From positions 122,501 through 186,500 of the forward strand of contig JAOTOM010005148.1 in the NCBI GenBank assembly GCA_034440615.1: a stretch of 64,000 nt of DNA, read 5' to 3'. Of the stretch, positions 24,701 through 37,769 are shown piece after piece; within the stretch, counting starts at the first letter, position 1, and each line of letters starts with the position of its first letter. This DNA comes from Ashinkailepas kermadecensis (lineage: Eukaryota > Arthropoda > Thecostraca > Neolepadidae). The notes under the pieces were generated by a model. That model did not search any database. It was not told the origin of the DNA and saw nothing but the letters and a program-made list of their open reading frames with translations. A program made the position numbers and the translations under genes.

Positions 24701-27700
24701 CTGCACAAGAAGGACAGGGTCAGTGCGGCGCGTATGTCTTCCGGTTGGCTATTGAGGCGGCGGGTTTTCGTTCATCTACGCGATTCCAGCGGTTTTTCTC
24801 CCCTGTTGTTCGCCGGGATGCTGCATGCAAATGCAAGTGTTAACCTATTGTGGGTTGCTACCTTGCATGGTCGGTTCTCTCGTGGATGTGATTGATCGGA
24901 GCCTGTAAGAAAATGTAATGGCACTCGCTCTGTGACGTGGTATGTTGTTGAAGCGGCGCCACGTGTGCAGTGGTCACAGGGCTGACTTGCCGGGAGCACC
25001 GGTGGTGGGAGCGGCCCACCCGTGGTGACCGCTGTGAGCTGTGTTGCCAGGGCCGGCCGACAGAGGTCACCGGTGGCGGGAGCGGACCACCCGTGGTGAC
25101 CGCTGTGAGCTGTGTTGCCAGGGCCGGCCGACAGAGGGCACCGGTGGTGGGAGCGACCCACCCGTGGTGATCGCTGTGAGCTGTGTTGCCAGGGCCGGCC
25201 GACAGAGGTCACCGGTGACGGGAGCGGACCACCCGTGGTGATCGCTGTAAGCTGTGTTGTTGGGGTCGGCTGACAGAGGCCACCGGTGGTGGGAGCGGAC
25301 CACCCATGGTGATCGCTGTGAGCTGTGTTGCCAGGGCCGGCCGACAGAGGTCACCGGTGGCGGGAGCGGACCACCCGTGGTGACCGCTGTAGTTGTTGTT
25401 GGGGTCGGCCGACGGGCCACCGGTGGGGGGCGCACCCGTGGTGATCGTGCGCTTGTTGCGGGCCGGCCGACGGTCACCGGTGGTGGGAGCGGACCACCCG
25501 TGGTGACCGCTGTAAGCTGTGTTGTTGGGGTCGGCCGACAGAGGCCACCGGTGGTGGGAGCGACCCACCCGTGGTGATCGCTGCGAGCTGTGTTGCCAGG
25601 GCCGGCCGACAGAGGCCACCGGCGAGCTGGAGCGTCCCGCCTACGGCGCCGTCAGCGCTCGCGACTACATTCCCGGCGCTGAAGTGCTCGACGCTGACAA
25701 ACCGACCGAAGACGACCGAGATCAGCAGGAGGGCGAGGTCAGACCACGGCGAGCACCGTCCGGATGACGCGGAAGTGTTCACGAGGCGGGGAATGGTGAT
25801 GTGTCGAGGGATAATCGGTAGAACGTGAGCTGAAGACTAGTGTTAGCAGGAGAACGGGTAAACTGGGAGATTGACGAATAACAGCTGGACTGAAACAATT
25901 CAGCTGACGTGGTTGAAACTTGGTAAACACAACTACCAGGTGGTGGTCGCTGCTTTCTGTCATGGTGGGTGGGTTGACATCATATAACCACAATACTAGC
26001 TTATCTAGGTGTTCGCTTTCACCGTTCCTGCAGAGGAGGTAGGGGCGGGGTGGCCGAATGGTTAAGGTGTTGAGATCTGGATCCCAAGGTCCGGGGTTCA
26101 ATACTCACACCACTCGGGATATTTATCAATCTTGCGGCCCACCGGCGAAACAGTGTGTGCGGCGTCATTAGCCGTGATCGTGCATAAAGTGCTTCGTAAG
26201 CTACCAAATAAATAGTAAACAATACAGTGGGAGCATAGGCTGACCAGTGCTATTATACAGTGAGGGCATAGGTTGACCAGTGCTATTCTACAGTGGAGGC
26301 ATATGCAGACCAGTGCTATTCCACAATGGGGCACCGGTTGATCAGTGCTATTCTACAGTGGGGGTATAGGCTGGCCAGTGCTCTTCTGCAATGGGACACA
26401 GGTTGACCAGTGCTATTTTACAGTGGGGACATGGGTTGACCGGTGTTATTCTACAGCGGGGTCACGGATTGACCAGTGCTATTCTACAGCGGGGGCACGT
26501 ATTGACCAGTGCTATTCTACAGCGGAGGCACGGGTTGACGAGTGTCGTTCCAGCAGGACTCGGACGGCTGGGTGAACGTGTCCGATGGCCAGGACGGGAC
26601 AGCCACGTTCGAGATCGACGACGAGTCCGACGACCAGGACTCCGACGGCGAGGACAATGCGAACGAGGGCGAGGAGGTGGATGGTGAAGATGAATTGGAG
26701 GAAGAGAAGGTCGGAGAAAAGGAAGAGGAGAATAGCGGAGAAGAGGAAGAGCAGAACAATGGAGAAGAGGACATGACCGAAGATGGGTCGACAAAAGCGT
26801 CGGTAACAAGTGATGACAAGGTAATTCCACATGACTACCTACTTCAATTTTGTAATCGATTTTACTATGAAGATATCCTGACAGCGTAAAACGCATCACA
26901 TAGACCGCCTGAGACTTTGTAAGAAAGTATCCTTTGGTTGCCATTTAAGTAGGTTGAATAATACGGATGTGACTCTTGCTTCCACTGTGATGGACTTTTG
27001 TTGTTAGGTGGCAGCAACAAGGCGGACCATTTTCCAGCTTCCCGTACCTTCCACTGTGGACGTGGGTGTGTTCTGCAGAACGTCTGCACCCTGATGCTGC
27101 GTCCACAAGCCGTTCGTGACGGTGCCGCAGTACCGTGCCGAACGGCATTGCCATTGGAAACGATTTCGGTTTGCGGTACGGGCATCGGTTTAGGAAATGC
27201 AACCCATATTTGACTCGGACTTGTGCCTGCGTTAGCTAGACGATGTCCGATTTTCTGTTTTGGCAAGACCATCTGTTGAGGCCGGGCCGCCGCATGCCCC
27301 GTCACGCGATTTTTTTTTCTTCTGGGAAGTGTGCAGCTGCCAGTGTGGCTTCACTTCCAGTCTAATCCTAACTGACCACACTTGGCGAACTGCCCTGGAG
27401 TCGATTTGGTCTTATCATACTGTCAGCTATATGATCAACATGATCGATCCGCCCTAAAGCCCCCAAGTTATCCTACTGCCATTCGGTCTGCAGGGTGCGT
27501 CTTTTCGACTGCATCTAGCGTGAGTTTCTCATGGCCCTTGTTATCGCGTCTTCCCTGTCGGCTGTCTCCCCACCCCTCCCTCACGTTGACCCATGGCCTT
27601 CGCTTACGGTGCTTTTCGCTGTCTTCAGGGAACCGGCCGCCGCTCCTCGGCAGTCGCCCGGCTGTCGCGGGAGGCGAAGGTGGCGCGCGCCGGCGATGTG

Positions 27701-30700
27701 ATGGCGTCACGTCTGCTGAGCGACGCCGACTTCCGCCGCATCGAGCGGGCACAACTGGCCAAACAACTGGACCCGCTGCGGCGCGGCGGCAAGCGCAAGG
27801 CCGAGGAGGAGGCTCAACAGGAGGAGAGGTCGGTTCTAGGAGCAGGTCCACCCTCGGCTGAATCGGATGCTTTCGATTTCCGGAGTCGAAGTGTAAAATT
27901 GTGGCGAAATTAGCAATGAAATGCACATCGGGAGAATTGTGCGGTAGATACCCAGTTCATGGTCATAATAGGTGCAAATGGGTCGTTCGCTTTTTAATTC
28001 CAGCAAAATCAGCTGCTGGTGCGTAAGCAGGCAAATGTGTTCACGGCGTATTCGAAGTGGACCTTCTGCCGCTGACAAACCGGAACGCCCTTACCTTTCC
28101 AACACTAGTCCAGGGGTGAATGAACCGGTCACAAGTTGCAATGGACATGGGATGATATCCATCATGCGCACTATCTGCCAGGTGGCAGGATGTCCGGACG
28201 AAGGAAAGGATGAGCACGAAATGGTATGCTTTTCAATTTGCAAAGATATTGACGCCTCGGAAAGCTAAACCGGGAAGCTTTTCGGAACAGTTGTGATATT
28301 CTATTCTTTCGCTCATCTTGGATTTTGGGTGAATTTAGCAACAAGTTTCTGGACAATTTTCGTCGTTTTGCCCCTCGGAATATATTTTGATGATCCTGAC
28401 AGTAGGATTAGGGACATATACCGAATAGTTTTTTTTGTTGTAATTGAGATACGTTTGGTACATGTCAAGCCCAGACAGTTCATTCTACCTAGACGGCGGC
28501 TGCCGAATGGCCAGACCATTGAAGAATCCGTGCACGACAATGCTCGACAATGCTCGATGCTGGATGTAGAGTCAGCTTTGTCCATGCAGTGACGTCACTG
28601 GGACGACATCACCCACCCGGCTGCATGCTTAGCACATGATCAGGCGGTCGTCCGTCGACTTTCTAAGCTCGGCATTCTTTGCTTTCCTTTTTCCGTCCCT
28701 GATATCAATGTCTTCAGTCAGGCATAAATGAGTCGGCAAATTGGTTTCATCCTATGGCGTCACGGTATCATTATTGTTTTTTTTTTGCGACACATCGACC
28801 GTTGAGTCATGTAGCGTCGCCAAACTTTCACGCCAATTGGCCGCGGGCGAAGAGTAGCGACAGGTGAGACTCGAACCCACAACCTTTCGATTGTGAGACG
28901 GGCAACTTACCCCTAGACTACTCATCCCCGCGTCACGGTAGCCCTATGGGAAGTACGACCAATCGCCGTTAGTGTCGTCTAGGTTCAGCTTTGAAAGGAA
29001 TCTCGGAACGTTAAAAATGCTGAGTCAATGCCTGGAAAAGAGGAAGGGAACTCAGCCATGCCATTACTTGAATCAAAGTCCGGAAATCGTGAAAAATTAC
29101 AACCGTTAAGCTCAAAAACGATCTCCGATGTCCAACAAAAGTTTTCCAGCGGTTTCCAATTTTCCCGAATGATGTTAGATTCAGTGGTTAAGGCCGGGGC
29201 TGGATTTGCACTTTGTAATCCGAGATGTGGAAAGAAAAAATTGATCGTAATATATGGAGAGGATGTTTTCTTCAAGCCTATGAAACTAATATCAGCTGGC
29301 CAGTGAACCAGTAAATATTGAGCAATTTATCACCGAACAGTTCACTGCCATAGCGCACCATTTGACCTCCAAATAAGAAAAATGAGAGGTTAATTTTCTG
29401 GGGATTAATTTTATCTTCTGGATGTCAAAAACCGAAGAACCCCTATTTTTCCCAACTATGGTTGAGGATAGTGTGGAGTACAACTACGCCAAGAGCTGTA
29501 GCAGTGTCCTTCAGTTACATTGGGTTGCCATAACAACGCTTCTAGATTGTTGGTTGTGAGACAATGACAATTTGGCTGTGTCGTGGATACTCAGATGGGA
29601 TGCAGATCGTTCGACCTGTAATAGGCAGCCTCGGACATCACTAATTCTTCTATGGTTCGTAGACATGTAATAGACCGCCTTGGTCAGCAGTGATTTTCTA
29701 CCTTCTCACCCAATCCTGCGATATTTCCGCCCGCTGCGTGATGTCACCGCCGCGTGGTGTTCGTGAAAATCATCAATACCAAGTACTAGTGATGGGCATT
29801 ACCACATGATCGCTTATACACGACCAAGTTCAAGTACAAAGTGCAGCGACGCACAATATCTTATTTGTGTCTTTCTGCGCATCGTTATGAATCAATCCTG
29901 CTGAGCCAGATGTCTGAAACATGCGCTTTAATCCGACACCAGATTGCCCGAAATTCTTCAGAGTGAAGAAGGTCGTACATCCTCTTTAAATATTAGTCCG
30001 AAAAGGCAGAGTTCATCAATATTTTGTCCAGTACTGCTTAAATCACCGGTATATCTCAGATACAAATTCGACATCGCGGAATCGATAGGCGAAGGTGGTC
30101 AAGTTAATGTTTCCACCCCTTATTAAAATGAAGCATTTGCTGAAAATGATCTTCCATTTCGAAGGCTTCGTGGAGCATGAATCAATTTGTACTCGCTTTA
30201 GAAGCATGTTTTTTTTAAAAACAACTATGTACATTAATTCCTCCTTGTATTGATCGGGCAACGTTTCAAGGGAATTGCTCCATCCATATGACACTTGAGA
30301 TGACAACACATCGGATTGGCGTGGGCGCTACATAACCAGTAGCAATGGGTGTGCCCCTAAACCCAAATAACCAATCAAACATTGGATTGGCAACATAGAT
30401 CTTTGGGAGGGCTCCACCATTTCCTTGTCGGTGCAAAATGACCAACGCAGTCGACGCGCCCTAACACACGAATCCACCACCACCATCACCATTTACATGA
30501 AGATGCTGGTACCGAAGACGATGAATAGGAAAACACAAATATTGCCTAGCTTACGAAATCGTCTACAGTAGACCGTCCGAGCATGCGCTAAGTGTGCATC
30601 AGCCTGGCCAACACTGGTCCAGTGACAAGGCTGTTTTGAAACCCAGCATTGAGAATCGCTGTGGCCGTGCAATTCACCCTTCTGAATGTTCTGGCCATTC

Positions 30701-33700
30701 TGTACCTGTCCTCTCATGACGCGAATATGCTGGCTGTTTGAATTTTGAAATATGCGAAAGGTGTCTCAATTAAACAAAACAGTATTTCAAGCGTGTCCCG
30801 AAGTCTGGTAAGATAATGACCGCAGTGTATTAGAGCGGAAGAAAGGTGGACATTAGTACACTGTATCGATAAAATTGCTGCATAATTCGTCCGAATCGAA
30901 CAATGAACTTAAAAAGAGCGCTTAAAGGTGTCGCGGAAAGCTTCACGAAATCAATTCCTCCACACATCACATTGGTACACAAGCATTTTCACGCCACTAC
31001 ATCTTTTGCCCTGTAACATGCGGCCTCTCGTGTCCACAATGCGTACAGGACCTGCTCCTAGTAGTAATCACAGAAGGCATTTGGTCTAATCTGACGAAAG
31101 TTACCAATATGCTTATCAGCGTGCTCCAGTTAGTTCATTGGAGTTTGTTGGCATTTAGCTGGTTCAAAGGTAATCGAGCTACCTCAGAAACTTTTTCCGG
31201 CCGTGCCAAATGGAAATACTTACCAAATAGCAGTGTCGGAGATCTCCCACGCCATTCCGCGTCAAACCTACGCCAGTCGATCTGGACACATCTGCGTCAA
31301 ACCTACTCTAGTCGATCTAGACGCATGGTTTCATTCGACGATCAAATATAACTTTTTGATGCCCGTTCTGATTATTCCGCATAGCCCGTGTGTTATGTCC
31401 TGTGATATAGAAGGTGAGGTGCCAAACATGGAAGCAGCGTGCATGGAAGCGATGCAAGCAAGGATGCATATGGTGTCATCCACTTGTGAGGACATTGCGA
31501 CTGGGCATGACCGGGCATCTGAGCCAGATATGATCGCACATCTCGACGGGCATAGATAATGCTGCCATGGTGTATGACCAGTGATATCGCTCCGTACAGG
31601 GGAGAGATCGTGACCCTGAAGAACATTGAGCGGATCCACAAGAAACCCAAGGCTGACAAAGAGACGCGCTTGCTCACCGCACAGGTTCGTAACAGTTACG
31701 TTGTAATATGTGTGTGTGTGTGTGTGTGTGTGGCTTTTAGACGTAAGTTTAATCCAGAGGTTTGTTGGGTTGGCTTTATGGAACAAGTTATAAGCTAAGC
31801 AGAGCTAAGCAGAGCTAAGCAGAGACTGTTTCGTAAACTCTGACCCTACCACCCGATCTGGGAATTCCAGTTCATCGGCAGGATTTTGACCGAGAGTTGA
31901 ACGTGCCGCCAATGCGCCGACATGGCCGCGTCCGCGGCCCTGACGGGCCAGTTGTCAGGTGGTCCGCCCAGTCGAGAGCTATGTGAGCGCGTGGAGCGAC
32001 TCGGACCCTGTATCGCCAGGACTGGGCGGGCCACTGCATGCCAGCGCTGCAACCAACTGAGTCATCCGGGCAGTTAATGTCCGACATTTTCAGTCACACT
32101 TCTGACAAACTGCTCGAAATCACAAGTGTTCAGACATGAACTCGAACTTATCAGTTTGGTATTATTTCGATCCGTCGTCTGGTGGATATGCTAAATTTGG
32201 TAAGATGTTCATTTCTGACCACCTCTAATGTGAGTAATTGAAGCCCGGAAATGTTATGTGTTATGATCAACGTTTTTCTGCACATTGCGCATTTAACACT
32301 AGGTAATATCTATCTGTTACTGGGCGGTAATGATCAAAGACTGGTTGGTTATTGGTTTTACGACACGTCGACCGTTGAGTCGTATAGCGTCGCCAATCTC
32401 TCACGCCGATTGGTCGCGGGCGAAGAGTAGCGACAGGTGAGATTCGAACCCACAATCTTTCGATTGTGAGACGAGCATCTAACCCTTAGACCACTCGTCC
32501 CCTGATCAAAGACTGATCGAAGCGCCTTTAAGCTCGAATAACAAACAACAAAGTGTCGCTGTTACCTTGGATACAATTCACGCAATGCTACCACATTAGC
32601 CATGATTCATAGTTTTGAAAATGACCAACAACAGTTGTTAATCGTTGTAGACGACGGGCAGTGTAGTATGACAAATCCAGTCGATTCGGTTCGACATCGT
32701 GCCAGCTAAGCTGGTACAAAAGAAGTCGCGATATGCGCAGCATGTCCAAACCCAAGCATGCATATTAAGCGTACTGGTCGTGCATCGTTGTTTATGTTAT
32801 GCCACGGTGTTGTGGAATTGTGCACACTGCTCATAATAATTTGGTTTCCAATCACCCAGGCTGGAAAACCGAACCGAGATGAGACCAAATATGGTCGGCC
32901 CAAGGGCCGGATCAACCCCAACGCCAGTACCACTAACAAGGAGAAAAAGAAGACGAAAAACTTCATGATGATTCGGCACAAGCTGAAGAGCAAGACGAAA
33001 AAGTCGTTCAGGGAAAAGCAGGTAAGTGACGGCGGAAGCGGCTCTGTGAGCTTGCTATCGACCCCACCTTAGTGTGGTTAGGCCTGATTTGGCATGGCAT
33101 AATAACGCCGCCTGTTGCAGTCACCTTGTGACTTCTACAGCCTCCGGCACTGTCATGGCATTATGTCACATGTCCAAAGAGGTATTCCTGATGTGGATGG
33201 GAAGTCACTAACACAATACAAATTGTCCACTATATAAGTCGTTAACACCTTATCCGTTCCGAACTTTCAGTGTTGAAGCATCCAGAAGTACAATCAAACC
33301 GAAATTAACGTTATACCATGGTAATTGCCTATTAATTAACCGCCAGGCTGCCTCGGTACAAGCAGTCATGCTGTGGCGTTCAGAATTCAGTCATTTTCTT
33401 CGGTTTTTGTCCACATTTTGACTCGCCCACCGGCCAACACCTGCTCAGGTATCGTGTTTCACTATCAATACCGTTGGTTCAAGTTCGTTTTGGTGCCGTA
33501 GCCGGACCGACGCCGTAGTCTGCATGCCCGGCGGGAATGCTGTTCTGGTCAGTTAGGTGCCCCAGCTGACGATGGTCGGGTGACAGCAAACCCAGCGCGT
33601 CGGTGTCACAGGTGGCAGCACCAGCGCCACTCTACCACCAGTGCGGTGCACACGGAGACGAGTCCGCAGCTTGCTCGAACTTGCCTAAAGACAGGAAAAA

Positions 33701-36700
33701 CAACTGTCCGCGGACGGCGAAGCGCACCGATCCAGTTGTCTGAATGCACTCCGACTAAATGACCGAACTGAGTCGATGCGCCCTAAAACTCAAACTCGAA
33801 TGCACTCCGCAGTATTGACGGAAGTCCTCTCCGGCGGCGGCGGCGGCGAGCACACCTGCGTCGCTGCTGGCTGCAGGCTCGCCGACCGCAATATGTCCAG
33901 TCATTTTCACCTTAGCGTCAGATGTCGGGGGGAACAGTTTGCAATTTTGCCGTTAAAGATGCAACTAAGATGTCGAACGGTACATAATGCAATTTTGTAT
34001 GTAGCTGCATGACATTATTCTAGGTCAGCGCACAGTCCAGCATCACTTAAAAACCCATCAGTGGCAGTTGAAAGTCAGTCATGCAAGCTGAGTTGTATTG
34101 GCAGGTTCCCATTTGTCGGATATACTGGTATAGCTCTATTAAAGGTGTCAACAGCAAATTAAATATCTGATTTAAGCTTTGAATAATTGTCCCGCTGTGT
34201 TCTTTTCCAATTAAAACAAAAAAATAACACTGGCTGATCGCCACAAACCAGAAACGATCAAGCCCAGCCGCTGGACTTCAACCATCTGCCAAGAATAGCC
34301 GCCTCCGCCCACATAGCGGCAAGGTTGGCGGAAGAACAGCGTCCCTTCCTCCAACTTCCAAACATGGAAAACGATCATTCTGATAGATAAAACTTGCGAC
34401 GTTCACTCACGACCGGCTGCATCACGCTTTGTATCAGGGTTGTATCTTTGTGTGCATCCTGGAGGGCCCCCTCCCATGTTGGCTTTACCCTCCCAATAAT
34501 TTCAGCTTCGGGCATCGGCGCAGCGTCGGCGTGGTGCACACAATTGATATAAGGGGAGACAGGGGAGCTGGTGGTCCGGGTGCCAGACTGGCCGTGTTAC
34601 AAATGAAGAACTAAATGAGCAAAAAGAGCATCGTGAAGTGAAGGGAAGAGGGGGAAAATATGCTGAAAGATCGCGAATAAATGGAGGCAAAAATGCGTCG
34701 TGAAGCAGAAGAATTGAGATTGGAAATGGAGCTAGCCGACACACAAGCTAGACAAACATTCTTTGCCAAGTATGAAGGAGGGCCAAACATTGAAAACGCA
34801 ATCGAATACCCGCAGACGACCAAAGGAATCGTAGTGAAACCCAATAATTCATAGAATGAACCTCGTGCCAAAGTTTAAACCACGGAACTTTTCTGTTCAC
34901 GCATTCGAATGTGCGAGTTTTATGCGGACTTTTCTGGTGATACACGCGAATGTGCGAGTTTCATGCGAGCTTTTCTGGTGATACACTCGAATGTGCGAAT
35001 TTTATGCGGGCTTTCTACGCCCGCATCGAAAGTAAAATTAATGACTGAGATGAAATGCTTCATTACCTCGATGAAATGCCAAGTCGCAAGGCTCGCGGTA
35101 GGGTGGCAACACGCCTACACAGACCGTTGGGAGATGGCTTCGCGGAGGCGCGTCGTCTTCTTGATACAACATATGGTGATGGCACCAGAATTCACTGGCG
35201 GACGAACTTGTGCATTGGCCATCCACCAATTACGACGATATCGATTCAATGGAGGCATTTCGTGCATGCCTATGGTGGACGTCGACGAGTTGGTGGTCGG
35301 ATAAGGAACTCTTCGTCGCGCCATACCCTTTGTGCGCACAGTATCCTGCCATATATCCGGCAAAGGGAAAGGCACGGACATTTTGATCCAGAGCATGCAC
35401 AAGGAGATGGGATGTGGTGGACGACAGCATGCTTTAGCTGAAAGTCTGAGTATTTAGTGGCAGCAGTGCCGTCCGTTCAGCGTTCAACCCTCCAGGAGCA
35501 TCAACCTTCTGCAGTGTGGAAGCGAATGATCAGGTTTTTGCGAATTATTATTGACACTGACACTGAAGGATTCCTGATTTATCTGCAGAGACTGACCGAT
35601 GAAGGACTGCATTCCTCTGCGAAACTGAGCTTATCATAAACCGCCGGCCGTTGACTCCATTGTCAGATGGTCACCGCGATCTTGAGCCTCTTTCACAGAA
35701 TGACATCGTTTTGGTAAACACGAACTATCACTGCATCCAAGTTGTTCAACACAGATGACTTGTGTAGCAGGATGATGTGGAGGCAGGCTCAGTACATGAC
35801 AAGCCAATGCTGGACTCGATGGAACAAAATGTTCATCATGCTCTTCCAGCAAAGGCGCAAATAAGCGCACCTGAAGAAAAATAAATATCCAGAGAGATGG
35901 CGTCGTTCTGGTGGTGGATCACTCACAGCCCAAGGGACGCTGGCAGCGGTGTCGGGCGGAGTCTGTGCGGCACAGATCTGACGGGGTGATAAGACCAATC
36001 ACAGTTAAGAAATCAACTTCTACGATGGTTCTCCCCGTAACAAAGACAACGACATGAGAGTATTGAAGAATGGTGAAGCGCTTTAACCAAGAACTTGAGC
36101 GTAAGGACGATAATGGAACCATCTATGACTACTCCAGACCTGTGCATAAGATCGCTGTATGGAACCATCTATAATCGCTGGATGGAACCATCTATGATCG
36201 GTGGATGGCACCATCTATGACCTCGCTGGATCGACGGATGGAACCATATATGATCGCTATATGGAGCCATCCATGCTCGCTGGATATAACCAAGTATTAT
36301 CGATGGGTGGAACCATCTATGACCTCGCTGGATCGATGAATGGAAACATCTATGACTACTCCACACCTGAGCATGAGATCGCTGGATAGAATCATCTACG
36401 ATCGATGGATGGAACCGTCTATGATTTCTCCACACGTGTACACGGAGATCGCTGGATGTTACGGTGTTCTCTATTTTAGTGATCTCAACGCGGTGTCGTT
36501 AATGTTTCCTATTCGTGCTGGTATATGTTGTGTTAAAATATAGCTAGTAGTTGTAAAGGCGGGAGTGTACTGGCTGCTCGTCACTCGTATAATAGCATAC
36601 AACCATGCACTCCCCAGAACAACGGATCCTCTTGCAAATGCATTTGCTTGTCAGAAAATTTGGAAAATGTAAATCTTCGAATTATGGACATGCAACGGTG

Positions 36701-37697
36701 ATGTTCTCGGTTCATATTGGTTACTATCTTACCTCTGATTTTGGATTGTCCCAACATCGTTTAATCCCTGGTACACAGAAGTTTATTATTTTGCATTGAT
36801 AGTCAAACACAGGTAATGACAATGTGCCGGCAGTTCCCTTTTGCGAAAATACAGCCTGCTCTGCAGCGACTTTCAGGAACAAAAAGTCCCATCTATCTGG
36901 GGACGGCATGACTAAGGATTGCCTAACGCCACGCAGCTTAGCGGCAACAGTACAACATATAAAAATGATTATATGCACACAAACATTCATGCATATATTG
37001 GATGCCTTGCATACTACATAGATGCATGTTTATAATGTATGTATGTTTGTGTGCAGGTAATATTTTTCGCATTCTGAGCGGATGTTCTTAAGCTGGGTGA
37101 CATTGCTCAGTCCTAGCTAGTGCTCTCTTCAGAACGATGGGATTATCGGTTCCTGGAAACCGCTGCAGTGCAGGCCGTAGTTCCACCAGGGCGGACTTAC
37201 GGCGCATGTTCAGCGGCTGGTGAGCGTTAATATGGTCGACGCTGGTGACACGGTCCGTGCAGAGCCATGGCTTCGCATTGCACCGGGCAAGAAAAGGCAT
37301 GTTGAGCGGGACGCGACGGCTAATTACTGCGAACACGGGAATACATGACCGCCCGAAGTACTTTATTTTAATTTATTATATGGCATCGAATATGATTAGC
37401 GTTGCCCATTTGATTAACGTTGTTCATTTTAATATCAGATCATTATTCGATTTGGTGTAAAACTCCATTTTCGTAACCTGATATATTTTTCTTGTCGTGA
37501 ACTGCGCCCGATGGACTCAGCGTGCACGATTGCGGGCTGTGCGCCTTCGGTTTGTCGTAGTTGTCTGTTGAACTAAAATGTATGAAACTGTTTTCTGCAT
37601 TGGTAAAGCATGTGTGTCGCTCTGTCTCTTGGTGGTGGTGGTGGTGCTTCTTGGTCGTACCTGCTGTGTATAATGTAGATATACACTGTATATATAA

Positions 37698-37769
<72 letters not shown>

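Noticed and set aside
25041..25577. Open frames across the intron 10 array as a repetitive protein
   Set aside because: They are by-products of a GC-rich 71 bp repeat lacking stops, present on both strands.
31846..32087. Possible zinc-knuckle-like exon ([12 protein letters not shown]) in SDAD1 intron 14
   Set aside because: Only one partial C-x2-C word, no matching splice frame with SDAD1, and likely a repeat fragment.
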